Origin: RPQJ01 sp963846315
Lineage (GTDB): Bacteria; Pseudomonadota; Gammaproteobacteria; Steroidobacterales; Steroidobacteraceae
Assembly (NCBI GenBank): GCA_963846315.1
Contig: CAWJVM010000016.1
Coordinates: 1-64,000 of the forward strand
Reading direction: 5' to 3'
Length of the DNA stretch: 64,000 nucleotides
Numbering within the stretch: the stretch's first letter is position 1; each line of letters starts with the position of its first letter. Positions 6,976 to 17,100 of this stretch are shown piece after piece. The position numbers and the translations under genes were made by a program. The notes beneath the pieces are model-generated. The model worked only from the letters and a program-made list of their open reading frames with translations. It was not told the origin of the DNA and ran no database searches.

Positions 6976-8283
6976 TCAGTGGTGGGCGCCACCCGTGTCG
7001 AACTGCTCTTCCTCGGTCGAGCCGTGCATCGCGGTGGTCGAGGAATGGCCTTCCTGGATCACGTTGGTCACGTCGTCGAAGTAACCCGTGCCCACTTCCT
7101 GCTGGTGCGACACGAACGTGTAGCCGCGATCGCGCGCCGCGAACTCGGGTTCCTGCACCTTCTCGACGTAGGCGGTCATGCCGCTCTTCACGTACTCCTG
7201 GGCCAGGTCGAACATGCCGAACCACATGTTGTGAATGCCGGCGAGCGTGATGAACTGGTACTTGTAACCCATGGCGCCGAGTTCGCGCTGGAACTTGGCG
7301 ATGGTCGCGTCGTCGAGGTTCTTCTTCCAGTTGAAGCTTGGTGAGCAGTTGTAAGCGAGCAGCTTGCCCGGGAACTGCTTGCGGATCGACTCGGCGAACT
7401 TCTTCGCGAAGGCCAGGTCCGGTTTGCCGGTTTCGCACCAGACCATGTCGGCATACGGCGCGTAGGCCAGGCCGCGGGAGATCGACTGCTCGACGCCCGG
7501 CTTGGTGCGGTAGAAGCCTTCCGGCGTGCGCTCGCCCGTGCAGAACGGCTTGTCGTTGGGGTCCACGTCGCTCGTCAGCAGGTCGGCTGCTTCAGCGTCC
7601 GTGCGCGCAAGGATGATCGTCGGCGTGCCGCAGACGTCGGCCGCGAGTCGCGCGGCCATCAGCTTCTGCACCGCTTCCTGCGTCGGCACCAGCACCTTGC
7701 CGCCCATGTGGCCGCACTTCTTCACCGAGGCCAGCTGGTCCTCGAAGTGCACGCCGCCGGCGCCGGCACGGATCATCGCCTTCATCAGTTCGAAGGCGTT
7801 CAGCACGCCGCCGAAACCCGCCTCCGCGTCCGCGACGATCGGCGCGAAGTAGTCGACGTAGTCCTTGTGACCCTGCGTGATGCCCTTGGAGTGCTGGATC
7901 TCGTCCGCGCGCTTGAACGTCGAATTGATGCGTTCAACGACCTTCGGCACGGAGTCGACCGGGTACAGCGACTGGTCCGGGTACATCGACATGTAGCTGT
8001 TGTTGTCGGCGGCGACTTGCCAGCCGGACAGGTAGATGGCCTTGACGCCGGCCTTGACCTGCTGCATCGCCTGACCGCCCGTCAGGGCGCCGAGGCAGTT
8101 CACGTACGGCTCGGTATTGACCAGCTTCCAGAGCTTTTCAGCGCCGAGGCGTGCCAGTGTGTGCTCGATCTGCACGCTGCCACGCAGGCGGACGACGTCT
8201 TCGGCGGTGTAGGTACGGCGAACGCCCGCCCAGCGCGGATCTTTCGCCCAGGAATCTCTCAGTTGTTGAGCCGGATTCGTCAT
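6976..8283 (-). CDS. aceA: Isocitrate lyase
   Basis: Isocitrate lyase splits isocitrate into succinate and glyoxylate, the first step of the glyoxylate shunt for growth on acetate or fatty acids. The 435-residue length matches the short bacterial (E. coli type) enzyme. The catalytic signature KKCGHMGGK places the nucleophilic cysteine at C190. The start is the ATG at 8283 (MTNPAQQLRDSW), preceded by AGAGGACGAC; the frame stays open upstream but has no coding character. It is divergent from rluE with a 134-bp gap. No malate synthase gene is visible in the window. Confidence 0.96.
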   Translation of the reverse strand: MTNPAQQLRDSWAKDPRWAGVRRTYTAEDVVRLRGSVQIEHTLARLGAEKLWKLVNTEPYVNCLGALTGGQAMQQVKAGVKAIYLSGWQVAADNNSYMSMYPDQSLYPVDSVPKVVERINSTFKRADEIQHSKGITQGHKDYVDYFAPIVADAEAGFGGVLNAFELMKAMIRAGAGGVHFEDQLASVKKCGHMGGKVLVPTQEAVQKLMAARLAADVCGTPTIILARTDAEAADLLTSDVDPNDKPFCTGERTPEGFYRTKPGVEQSISRGLAYAPYADMVWCETGKPDLAFAKKFAESIRKQFPGKLLAYNCSPSFNWKKNLDDATIAKFQRELGAMGYKYQFITLAGIHNMWFGMFDLAQEYVKSGMTAYVEKVQEPEFAARDRGYTFVSHQQEVGTGYFDDVTNVIQEGHSSTTAMHGSTEEEQFDTGGAHH

Positions 8284-8417
8284 GTCGTCGTCCTCTGGTG
8301 GTATTCGTTGGCGCAGACACGCCGGACCCCGGTATCGTGCTGCACCGCACAATGAAGAATAGACGCGCGGTCCGGTCCGGGCAAGCGTGAAATGTCCGCA
8401 TCCGGGACAATCGCTCG

Positions 8418-9077
8418 ATGAAGCTCGTCCTGTTCAACAAGCCCTGCCACGTGTTGCCGCAATTCACCTCGCCGGACGGACGCCGGTCACTCGCGGATTT
8501 CCTGTCGCTGCCCGGCCTGTACCCGGCCGGCCGGCTCGATTACGACAGCGAAGGACTGATGCTGTTGACGGATTTCGGCCCCTGGCAGGCGCGCATCAGC
8601 CAGCCGGGCTCACCACTCGCGAAACGCTACCGGGTGCAGGTCGAGGGCGAGCCGGCGAACGAGACGCTCGAGCCGTTGCGACGAGGGTTGATCCTCAGCG
8701 ATGGGCCGACCCGCCCTGCTCCCGCCACGCTGATCCCGGAGCCCCCGGGCTTGTGGCCGCGCGATCCACCGATCCGCAGCCGCAAGGCGATTCCCACCGC
8801 GTGGATCGAACTCGAACTGAGCGAGGGCCGCAACCGGCAGGTGCGGCGGATGACTGCTGCGGTCGGCCTGCCCACGTTGCGACTGATTCGCTGGTCAGTG
8901 GGGCCGTGGACGCTCGACGGACTCGCGCCGGGACAGTGGCGCGAGGTTTCGCGAACCGAGGCCGAGGCCGTGCTGGCTGCGGGCCGGCCTCGGTTGCCTG
9001 CGGTCAGGCCGACCGTCAGGCCGAACGGGCAACGGTCGCGATCCGCATCGCGAGCTCGAGGGCCTGCTCGTAATTGA
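8418..9077 (+). CDS. rluE: 23S rRNA pseudouridine synthase RluE-type
   Basis: A member of the RsuA/RluB/E/F family. RluE modifies U2457 in 23S rRNA in E. coli. The catalytic motif GRLDYDSEGLMLLT places the nucleophilic aspartate at D41. It lacks an N-terminal S4 domain, starting directly with KLVLFNKPCHVLPQFT, as RluE does. The conserved ELSEGRNRQVRRMTAAVG block is present near residue 145. The C-terminal 25 residues are basic and low in complexity (RPTVRPNGQRSRSASRARGPARN) and overlap the 3' end of the convergent DAHP synthase gene by 62 bp. The tail may be a lineage-specific extension created by that overlap. Confidence 0.9.
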   Translation: MKLVLFNKPCHVLPQFTSPDGRRSLADFLSLPGLYPAGRLDYDSEGLMLLTDFGPWQARISQPGSPLAKRYRVQVEGEPANETLEPLRRGLILSDGPTRPAPATLIPEPPGLWPRDPPIRSRKAIPTAWIELELSEGRNRQVRRMTAAVGLPTLRLIRWSVGPWTLDGLAPGQWREVSRTEAEAVLAAGRPRLPAVRPTVRPNGQRSRSASRARGPARN

Positions 9078-10371
9078 GCCGCGGATCGACCTGCGAGCGG
9101 TAGTCCTTGGCGAGATCGGCATCGGCGAGGCCGCGGGCACCGCCGGTGCACTCGGTAACGTCTTCACCCGTGAGTTCGAAGTGCACGCCACCGAGATAGC
9201 TGCCCATCTCGCGGTGCACGGTGAACGCGGCTTCGAGCTCCGCCAGGATGTTCTCGAACCGGCGCGTCTTCACGCCCGAGGCCGTCGATTCAGTGTTGCC
9301 GTGCATCGGGTCGCAGACCCACAGCACCGGCACACCGGTCGCACGCACGGATTCGATCAGGCCGGGCAGTTTCGCCGTGACGTGTTTTGCGCCCATGCGA
9401 TGGATCAGCACCAGCCGGCCGGCTTCCTTGTGCGGATTCAGCGTGTGGCACAGACCCTGCACCCACGCGGCATCCATCGACGGACCGACCTTGACGCCGA
9501 TCGGGTTCGAGATGCCGCGGCAGTATTCGACGTGCGCGCCGCCGAGGTCGGCCGTACGCATGCCGATCCACGGCAGGTGCGTCGACAGGTTGTACCAACG
9601 CTCGCTGCGCGGAATGAAGCGCGTCTGCGCCTGTTCGTAGAGCAGGTGCAACGCCTCGTGACTCGCATAGAACGGGGCTCGACTCGCCTCGTGCACGCGG
9701 CTGCCGCTGATCGCCTCGAAGAAATCGAGCGAGTCCGCGATCGACGACGCAATCTGCCGGTAGTGATCAGCGAGCGGTGAATGCTGCACGAAGCCCAGGT
9801 CCCAGTACTCGGGGTGGTGCAGGTCCGCGAAGCCGCCGTCGATCAGCGCGCGCACGAAATTCAGCGTCAGTGCAGCGCGTTCATAGCCGCGCAGCAGCAA
9901 CTCGGGATCGGGCTCGCGCTCGGCTGCCGTGAAGCCGGGCCGGTTGACGAGATCGCCGCGGTAGCACGGCAGCGTCACGCCATCCCTGGTCTCGGTGTCT
10001 GTCGAGCGCGGTTTCGCGTATTGCCCTGCAAAGCGCCCGACGCGGATCACCGGCTTCTTCATCCCGTGCAGCAGCACCAGGCTCATCTGCAACAGGATCT
10101 TCAGCTTGCGGGCGATCTGTCCCGAGTCGCAGTCAGCGAAGGATTCGGCGCAATCCCCACCCTGCAACAGGAACCGCTCTCCTCGCTGTGCCTCGGCAAT
10201 CTGGCGCTTGAGTGCCTCGACTTCCCAGGAAACGACGATCGGGGGCAACCGCCCGAGCGAATCGACCGCACGGCTCAGGGCGACCGGGTCCCGGTACGAC
10301 GGCTGTTGTTGCGCGGGACGGGAAGTCCAGCTCGAAGGCGACCACTCGGCAGTCTGGTGAACGGCGTTCAT
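9016..10371 (-). CDS. 3-deoxy-7-phosphoheptulonate synthase, class II
   Basis: DAHP synthase condenses phosphoenolpyruvate and erythrose-4-phosphate, the first step of the shikimate pathway to aromatic amino acids. The 451-residue product is of the class II (plant-like) type: LLQGGDCAESF, RVGRFAGQYAKPRS, PIGVKVGPSM, WVCDPMHGNT and GGVHFELTGEDVTEC are all recognisable. The frame is open for much longer upstream, but the ATG at 10371 (MNAVHQTAEWSPSSW) is the family-typical start. It is divergent from the saccharopine/lysine dehydrogenase gene, with a 13-bp palindrome in the shared control region, and converges on rluE. Confidence 0.95.
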   Translation of the reverse strand: MNAVHQTAEWSPSSWTSRPAQQQPSYRDPVALSRAVDSLGRLPPIVVSWEVEALKRQIAEAQRGERFLLQGGDCAESFADCDSGQIARKLKILLQMSLVLLHGMKKPVIRVGRFAGQYAKPRSTDTETRDGVTLPCYRGDLVNRPGFTAAEREPDPELLLRGYERAALTLNFVRALIDGGFADLHHPEYWDLGFVQHSPLADHYRQIASSIADSLDFFEAISGSRVHEASRAPFYASHEALHLLYEQAQTRFIPRSERWYNLSTHLPWIGMRTADLGGAHVEYCRGISNPIGVKVGPSMDAAWVQGLCHTLNPHKEAGRLVLIHRMGAKHVTAKLPGLIESVRATGVPVLWVCDPMHGNTESTASGVKTRRFENILAELEAAFTVHREMGSYLGGVHFELTGEDVTECTGGARGLADADLAKDYRSQVDPRLNYEQALELAMRIATVARSA

Positions 10372-10393
10372 CCCATTGATCCTACCGGGAAAC

Positions 10394-10406
10394 TTTGCAA
10401 TGCAAA
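10394..10406. promoter_or_regulatory. Palindrome TTTGCAATGCAAA
   Basis: A perfect 6+1+6 palindrome lies 23 bp upstream of the class II DAHP synthase start, in the 150-bp divergent region shared with the saccharopine/lysine dehydrogenase gene. It is the most AT-rich part of the gap. It is a candidate operator; the binding protein is unknown. Confidence 0.4.
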
Positions 10407-10521
10407 AGAAACCGGATGTACGCCGGGACCGGCTTTCGTCAGAATCGCGCCCCTCAAAACAGATTCGCGCCCGCGACTGGCCGTTTGGCCGCCGCAGAGG
10501 CGCCACCAGGAGTTCTTGACG

Positions 10522-11691
10522 ATGCAGAAGGTGCTCATCCTCGGGGCCGGCAAGATCGGTGCCCTCATCTCCGGCTTCCTCGCGGAATGCCGCGATTACG
10601 AAGTCCACGTGGCCGACGTCAATGGCAATGCCGCCAATTCGGTGGTGGCGGCACACGGCCTGCCGAACCTGCATGCCTACGAACTCGACGCCTCGGACCC
10701 AGCGCTGCTCGAAGCCCACCTGCGCGACCACCCTGCCGACACGATCATTTCGAGCCTGCCTTTCTACTGCAACGTGAAGGTGGCCGAAATTGCCCGCAAG
10801 GTGAACGCGCACTACTTCGACCTGACCGAGGACGTGGCCGTGACGCGCTCGGTCCGCAAGCTCGCCGAGGGCTCCTCGCGTGCGTTCGTGCCGCAGTGCG
10901 GACTGGCGCCGGGCTTCATCAGCATTGCGGCCAACGCCTTGATCCAGCACTTCGACGAAATCCGCAGCGTGAAGCTGCGCGTCGGCGCCCTGCCGCAGCA
11001 TCCGAACAATGCGCTCAAGTACTCGCTGACCTGGTCCACGGACGGCCTGATCAACGAGTACGGCAATCCGTGCGAAGCCCTCGTCGACGGCCGCGCCGTC
11101 GAGGTTGCGCCGCTCGAAGGCCTGGAGGAAATCGAGATCGACGGCATGATCTACGAAGCGTTCAACACGTCGGGCGGCCTCGGCTCGCTGGCCGAGAGCT
11201 ACGGCGAAAAGGCACAGGCGATGGATTACAAGACCATCCGTTACCCGGGGCATTGCGCGCAGATGCGCCTGCTCATGAACGACCTCAAGCTCAACTTCGA
11301 CCGCTCCACGCTGAAGCGCGTGCTCGAAAACGCCGTGCCGCAGACCCTGCAGGACGTCGTGATCGTCTACGTCGCAGTGGCGGGCCGGCAGCACGGTGAA
11401 CTGCGGGAAGAAAACTACGTCAGCAAGATCTATCCACAGGTCATCGCGGGTCGGCTGTGGTCGGCGATCCAGGTCACGACGGCCGCCGGGATCTGCGCCG
11501 TGGTCGACCTGGTGATGCAGAGCGCGGGTCGCTACCGCGGCTTCGTGCGCCAGGAAGACTTCGCCCTGGTCGACGTGCTCAACAACCGCTTCGGCAAGCA
11601 CTACTCCGACGGCGGCGGCAAGGAGATCTCCTCGCGCATGATCGTGGCCGGCACGACCGGCCAGCAGCGTGTCGCCGGGGGTGCCCGATGA
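10522..11691 (+). CDS. Saccharopine dehydrogenase / lysine 6-dehydrogenase family
   Basis: An oxidoreductase of 389 residues with an N-terminal Rossmann dinucleotide motif (LILGAGKIGALISGFL) and a saccharopine dehydrogenase catalytic domain (FVPQCGLAPGFISIAAN, TSGGLGSLAESYGEKA, IRYPGHCAQMRLL). Family members either convert saccharopine to aminoadipate semialdehyde plus glutamate, or deaminate lysine directly to the semialdehyde (lysine 6-dehydrogenase, of similar size). No lysine-ketoglutarate reductase gene is adjacent, which slightly favours the direct reaction. The next gene, overlapping by ATGA, would oxidise the semialdehyde, so the pair forms a lysine catabolic unit. The ATG at 10522 follows CCAGGAG; upstream in-frame sequence overlaps the divergent DAHP synthase gene and is rejected. 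Confidence 0.8.
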   Translation: MQKVLILGAGKIGALISGFLAECRDYEVHVADVNGNAANSVVAAHGLPNLHAYELDASDPALLEAHLRDHPADTIISSLPFYCNVKVAEIARKVNAHYFDLTEDVAVTRSVRKLAEGSSRAFVPQCGLAPGFISIAANALIQHFDEIRSVKLRVGALPQHPNNALKYSLTWSTDGLINEYGNPCEALVDGRAVEVAPLEGLEEIEIDGMIYEAFNTSGGLGSLAESYGEKAQAMDYKTIRYPGHCAQMRLLMNDLKLNFDRSTLKRVLENAVPQTLQDVVIVYVAVAGRQHGELREENYVSKIYPQVIAGRLWSAIQVTTAAGICAVVDLVMQSAGRYRGFVRQEDFALVDVLNNRFGKHYSDGGGKEISSRMIVAGTTGQQRVAGGAR

Positions 11692-13217
11692 CCGACGCAC
11701 TGCTGCAAAGCCTCGGCCTCGCACAGGTCAACGCGGGCACCTGGTCGGGCGCCGGCGGTTGGCTCGACGATGCGTCGGCCAAGGTCATCGATTCGATCAA
11801 TCCGTCGACGGGCGCAGTGATCGCGCGCGTCCGCTCCACCACACCAGCTCAGTACGAGCAGGTGCTGGCCTCGGCCGCAGCGGCCGCCAAGGCCTGGCGC
11901 GCCGTGCCGGCGCCCAAGCGCGGCGAAGCCGTGCGGCTGATGGGCGAGGAACTGCGCAAGTACAAGTCGCAGCTCGGCAGCCTGGTCTCGCTCGAAATGG
12001 GCAAGATCAAGCCCGAGGGCGACGGCGAAGTGCAGGAGATGATCGACATCGCGGACTTTGCGGTCGGCCAGTCACGCATGCTGTACGGCCTGCAGATGCA
12101 CTCCGAGCGTCCCAATCACCGGATGTTCGAGCAGTGGCATCCGCTTGGCGTGGTCGGGGTGATCAGTGCATTCAATTTTCCGGTCGCCGTGTGGGCGTGG
12201 AATGCGTTCCTGGCGGCCATCTGCGGCAACGTGACCGTGTGGAAGCCTTCGCCCAAGACGGCACTCTGTGCGGTTGCGATCCAGCACCTTTGCAACCGCG
12301 TGCTCGAACGCCACGGCCTGCCGCCGATCTTCCAGCTCTTCATCGACGAAGGCACCGAACTCGCGATCCGCTTCGTCGAGGACCGGCGCGTCGACCTGGT
12401 GTCGTTCACCGGCTCGACCGCCGTCGGGCGTGACGTCGGCCAGCGCGTCGCGAAGCGCCTCGGCAAGTGCCTGCTCGAACTCGGCGGCAACAACGCGATC
12501 ATCGTCGACGAGTTCGCGAACCTCGATCTCGTCGTGCCCGCGATCGTCTTCGGTGCCGTGGGCACCGCGGGCCAGCGCTGCACGACGACGCGCCGCGTCT
12601 TCGTGCATGAAGCGCAGATGGCCGAACTCGAACGCCGTCTGACCGGCGCCTACAAGCAGGTCCGCATCGGCGACCCGCTCGCACAGGGCACGCTGATGGG
12701 TCCGCTGATCGATGCCGGATCGGTCGCCCGTTTCGAATCCGCGGTGACGCAGGCCGTCGCCAGCGGCGGCAGGTTGATCTGCGGTGGCAAGCGCCTCGAC
12801 CGTCCAGGGTTCTTCGTCGAACCCGCGATCGTCGTCGCGCGCGGCGACTGGGAGATCGTCAAGACCGAGACGTTCGGCCCGGTGCTCTACCTGATCCCGT
12901 TCAAGAAGCTCGACGAAGCGATCGAGGCGCAGAACGCCGTGGCACACGGTTTGTCGTCGTCGATCTTCACGGACCGGCTGCAGCATGCCGAACGCTTCCT
13001 GTCGCCGACCGGCTCGGACTGCGGCATCGCCAACGTCAATATCGGCACGTCCGGGGCCGAGATCGGCGGTGCGTTCGGCGGCGAGAAGGACACGGGGGGC
13101 GGGCGCGAATCCGGTTCGGACGCGTGGAAGGCCTACATGCGCCGCCAGACCTGCACAGTCAACTGGGGCGCGGACCTGCCCCTGGCGCAGGGCATCAACT
13201 TCGACCTGTCGAACTGA
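11688..13217 (+). CDS. Aminoadipate semialdehyde (piperideine-6-carboxylate) dehydrogenase
   Basis: An NAD-dependent aldehyde dehydrogenase of 509 residues, most like the ALDH7 (antiquitin/AmaB) group that oxidises alpha-aminoadipate semialdehyde to alpha-aminoadipate in lysine breakdown. Visible catalytic residues are E264 in LLELGGNN and C298 in GTAGQRCTTTRR. The ISAFNFPVAVWAWN and WKPSPKTAL segments are typical of the group. The ATG overlaps the stop of the dehydrogenase upstream, strongly suggesting sequential reactions and coupled translation. It converges with the metallo-beta-lactamase-fold gene with a gap of only 4 bp. Confidence 0.88.
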   Translation: MTDALLQSLGLAQVNAGTWSGAGGWLDDASAKVIDSINPSTGAVIARVRSTTPAQYEQVLASAAAAAKAWRAVPAPKRGEAVRLMGEELRKYKSQLGSLVSLEMGKIKPEGDGEVQEMIDIADFAVGQSRMLYGLQMHSERPNHRMFEQWHPLGVVGVISAFNFPVAVWAWNAFLAAICGNVTVWKPSPKTALCAVAIQHLCNRVLERHGLPPIFQLFIDEGTELAIRFVEDRRVDLVSFTGSTAVGRDVGQRVAKRLGKCLLELGGNNAIIVDEFANLDLVVPAIVFGAVGTAGQRCTTTRRVFVHEAQMAELERRLTGAYKQVRIGDPLAQGTLMGPLIDAGSVARFESAVTQAVASGGRLICGGKRLDRPGFFVEPAIVVARGDWEIVKTETFGPVLYLIPFKKLDEAIEAQNAVAHGLSSSIFTDRLQHAERFLSPTGSDCGIANVNIGTSGAEIGGAFGGEKDTGGGRESGSDAWKAYMRRQTCTVNWGADLPLAQGINFDLSN

Positions 13218-13221
13218 CCGG

Positions 13222-14115
13222 TCAGCGGCCTGGGCGCTTCGGCGCCAGGTCGCTGTAGATGCTGCGAACGAACTCATCCGGCGTGACCAGCGCGCCGGCG
13301 TGTCCGAACCGGTTGTCGAATTCGGCAGTGGGCTTCGCGGCGAGGATCTCCTCGACGCCCACCCCCTGCTCCACCGCTTCACGTACCTTGCGCCCGACGG
13401 CGACGAGCATGTCGCGATACGCCGCCAGCTCGGCGCGATTCGAGACCGGACCGTGCCCGGGAACGACGACTGTCCGGGCGTTCGAGCGCGCGAGCACGGC
13501 CTCGATGGCGGCCACGGTGCCGGCCAGCGACCCGCCCGACTCGACGTCGATGCTGGGATATTGGCCGCTCCAGTAGATGTCGCCGAGGGCGACGACCTCC
13601 GCATCGTTCCAGCGCACCACGATGTCGGCCGACGAATGCGCGTCAGCGACGTGGATCATGTCGAGCCGATCGCCGTTGAGGTGCAGGGCCAGCGTGTCGT
13701 TGGTCGTGATCACTGCACTCGTGGCTTCGCGGCCGATGACGATCGCGCCCTTGCGGGCAAAGGCCTCATTGCCACCCGCGTGGTCTGCATGATCGTTGGT
13801 GTTGATGACGAACCGGATCGGTGCCGCGGCAAGGCGCGCCACGGCATCAATCACCGACGCCGAGGTCGTCGCGAGACCCGTGTCGACGAGCACCACGCCG
13901 TCCGCGCCGGACCAGACCACGATGTTGCCGCCGGCACCCGTGATCACGTTGAGGCCGGTGCGCACGCTCTGCACCCGCAGTTCGGCGATCGGATCAGCCG
14001 CCTTGACGGCCGCGGGCGCGACACTCTGCGCCTGCAGCAACCCAGGCGGGTGGAACAGCACGCACGCCATCAATGCCCTGGCGAAAAATCCGACCGTGCT
14101 GAAACTTGACGTCAT
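13222..14115 (-). CDS. Exported metallo-beta-lactamase-fold hydrolase with Asn at first Zn ligand
   Basis: A 297-residue protein with a signal peptide (hydrophobic residues about 9-26, likely cleaved near LLQAQ). The MBL-fold motif normally reads HxHxDH; here it is T106-N107-D108-H109-A110-D111-H112, so the first zinc-binding histidine is replaced by Asn. The later metal ligands appear present: H160 (VADAHSSAD), D179 (ALGDIYW) and H221 (VVPGHGPV). An Asn at this position is known from class B2 metallo-beta-lactamases, but the rest looks like a generic MBL hydrolase and substrate cannot be inferred. It starts at ATG 14115, 38 bp downstream of hrpA. Confidence 0.8.
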   Translation of the reverse strand: MTSSFSTVGFFARALMACVLFHPPGLLQAQSVAPAAVKAADPIAELRVQSVRTGLNVITGAGGNIVVWSGADGVVLVDTGLATTSASVIDAVARLAAAPIRFVINTNDHADHAGGNEAFARKGAIVIGREATSAVITTNDTLALHLNGDRLDMIHVADAHSSADIVVRWNDAEVVALGDIYWSGQYPSIDVESGGSLAGTVAAIEAVLARSNARTVVVPGHGPVSNRAELAAYRDMLVAVGRKVREAVEQGVGVEEILAAKPTAEFDNRFGHAGALVTPDEFVRSIYSDLAPKRPGR

Positions 14116-14152
14116 TCGTGCGTTCTCCACGCCCGAGTATAGTCGCTTACGC

Positions 14153-17100
14153 TCAGCGCTGACCTGCTCCACGCGCCGTGCCCATCGCGTCCACGCCGGA
14201 ACTCTCCCGCCGGGCCCGCTGCAACTGCTCCTCGAGTCGCTTGGCCGACACCGGCAGCAGGGTGCGCAGGTCCTGCGCGAACAGCGAGAGTCGGAACTCC
14301 TCGACCATCCAGCGCAGCCGTTCGCGTTCGGCGCCGGGCAGGTCGAGGTCGGCGGCGAGTCGCAGGCGCCGGACCTCCCGCTCGTAGGGCTCGACCTGGG
14401 TCTGCAGCTGGCGATCCCGTTCGACGTCGCCGCGCGCGCGCTCCAGTCGACGTGCAATCGCCCGCACGTACTTCGGCAATTGCGTCCACCAGCCGTCCGG
14501 GGTCTCGCGCACCCAGCCCGGGGCCAGCAACTCTGCCAGCTGGTCGTTGACGCTGTTCCGCGCCGGCGCAAAGGGCGCGCCATTCGACTGGCTCATCTGC
14601 ACCCGCACGTCTTTCAGGGCGATCAGCACGGCCTTGATGATCCGGGCGATTTCGCCCGCGCGATCCACCACGTCGGACCGTCCGCGTTCCACCAGCGCCT
14701 CGAACTGCGCTCGAGTGCGCGGCAACTCACTGGTTTGGCCCAGCACGGCGTCGGCCACGGCGCGGTCGGCGATTTCGCTGAGCAACTCCTTGCCGAATCC
14801 AGCCCCGGCCAACAGCAGCGTGAACTCGCGGTCCGATGCCCAGTGTCGCCGCGCCAGTTCGTGCTGTTGTGGCAGGCCCAGCGCAGCCAATCGCACGATG
14901 CCGGCCCTGGACGCGCGCCGGGCTCCGCCTTCGGTCGTGAACAGATGCAGCCGCACGCTCGCACCCTCGTCCTGGATGCCGGGATAGGCGCGCAGTTGCA
15001 GCCGGCCACTGCGGACCGTGGTCTCGACCGGCCAGGCCGCAAAATCCCACTGCCGCACTCCGACGCGCTCCCACGCAAAATCCGGAGCGACTTCGGCAAA
15101 GGTCGAACCGCTGGACGTCGCGCGCAACTCATCGCGCAGGACCGCGAGATCGCGACCGGTCTTGAGCAGCTTGCCCGCCCCATCGAGCACGCGCAGATTG
15201 ATGCTGAGCCACGGCGGCAGGGCCACGGTGGTCACCTGGCCGGCTTCGATGCGGATGCCCGCTTCCCGGGTCGCGAAGGCAGCGACCTGGACGAACAGCG
15301 AACCCGTGCCGAACGCCGGCAACTGGGCCAGCAGCCGATCGGCCGCATCGGGAATCGGCACGATTTCGCGCCGGACTTCCTTGGGCAGGCCACGCAGCAG
15401 CGCGATCACTTTTTCGCGCAGCCAGCCGGGAATCAGCCATTCGAGACGTTGTGCATCCACGGCCCGCAACAGCGGCAGCGGCACGTCGAGCGTGACGCCA
15501 TCGTCGGGGACCGTCGCATCGAACCGGTAGTGCAACTGCAGGGCATTGCCGTGGACATCGAGTGACAACGGGTAATCGTTGGCGTGGACGACCGGCAGCG
15601 GCTGCGCCAGGAACACCTGCTCCGCCGCATCGAGCCGGTGCGGCGTGGACCGTTCCTCGGTGCGCCACCATTTTTCGAACGCGCGGGTGGAGGCGACTGC
15701 CGGCGGAATGCGTTCGAGGTAGAAGCGCACGAGCGCGTCTTCGCCGGCCAGCAGGTCCCGTCGGCGCAGGCACGATTCGATCCGTTCGAGCCGTGCGCGC
15801 AGGGCGGTGTTGCGATCGAGGAAGGCGAACGGCATCGAGGGCTGGCGGCGAACGAGCGCCTCCTCCACGAACATTCGCTGCGCCGCGGCTTGGTCGACCG
15901 AGGCAAAGCTGACACGCCGGCCGCTGCTCAGCACCCGGCCATAAAGCGAAACCGTCTCGCGCGCGAGCGCCATGCCGCGCTGCGCGTCCCATTCGGCGTC
16001 GCCGTAGGTGCGCTTGACGAGGTGCGCGCCGGCAGACTCGATCCACGACGGCTGGACCTGCGCCACCATGCGCGCATAGAGCCGATGCGTCTCGACCAGG
16101 CTCGCCGCGACGATCCAGTGTGGTGAACGCTTGGCGAGCGGGGTCCCGGGCGCAATGACAAACCGTGTATCCCGCGCACCCAGGTAGCTGCGGGCCTCAT
16201 CAAGCACGCCGATGCCACCGAGAAACCCCGTCAGCAACGTCTGGTGCAGGACGGCCGTGCTTGCTGCCGGTGGGTCGCGACCACCCTGCGTCAGCGCACG
16301 CGACATGTCCTCGAGCTGCTCGCGCAGGTCGCCCCATTCCCGCATGCGCAGGAACGACAGGAAGTGCTCGCGACACCAGTGACGCAATACGCGGTTGCCG
16401 CCGGCCGCCGGTTCGCGGGACGCTCGCCAGAGGTTGAGCACGCCGACGAAGTCCGAGCGCTCGTCGGCGAACAACGCGTGCCTTTCATCCGCTGCCGCTG
16501 TCTTGTCGGAAGGCCGTTCGCGCGGATCCTGGATGCTCAGGAACGAGACGATCGAGAGCGCTTCATCCATGCAGCCCGTGCGTCCGGCTTCGACCAGCAC
16601 CCGCGCCAGCCGCGGGTCGACCGGCAACGCGGCCATCTGGCGCCCGAGGCGCGTGATCCGTCGATCCCCATCGACTGCGCCGAGTTCCTGCAGCAGGCGG
16701 TAGCCGTCGTTGAGCAGGCGCGCGTCGGGCGCGTCGAGGAACGGAAACTCCTGCGGACTGCCGAGCGCGAGGGCAGCCATCTGCAGGATGAGACTGGCCA
16801 GGTTGGTCCGCAGCAGTTCCGGTTCCGTGTAACGAGGCCGCGCAACGAAGTCGTCCTCGGCATACAACCGGATGCAGATGCCCTCGCCCTCGCGCCCGCA
16901 CCGGCCACGGCGTTGATCGGCACTCGCCTGCGACACGGGCTCGATCGGCAGGCGCTGGAATTTCGCGCGTGGACTGTAGCGACTGATCCTCGCGAGCCCG
17001 GCGTCGATGACGAAGCGCACCCCGGGAATCGTCAGCGATGTCTCGGCGACGTTGGTCGCGAGCACGACGCGCCGGCGCGTGTGGCCGGCGAACACTTTGT

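Noticed and set aside
8309..8325. GGCGCAGACACGCC near the aceA start considered as another conserved-loop hairpin
   Set aside because: It shares only about nine bases of the motif and has a 4-bp stem; similarity could be chance.
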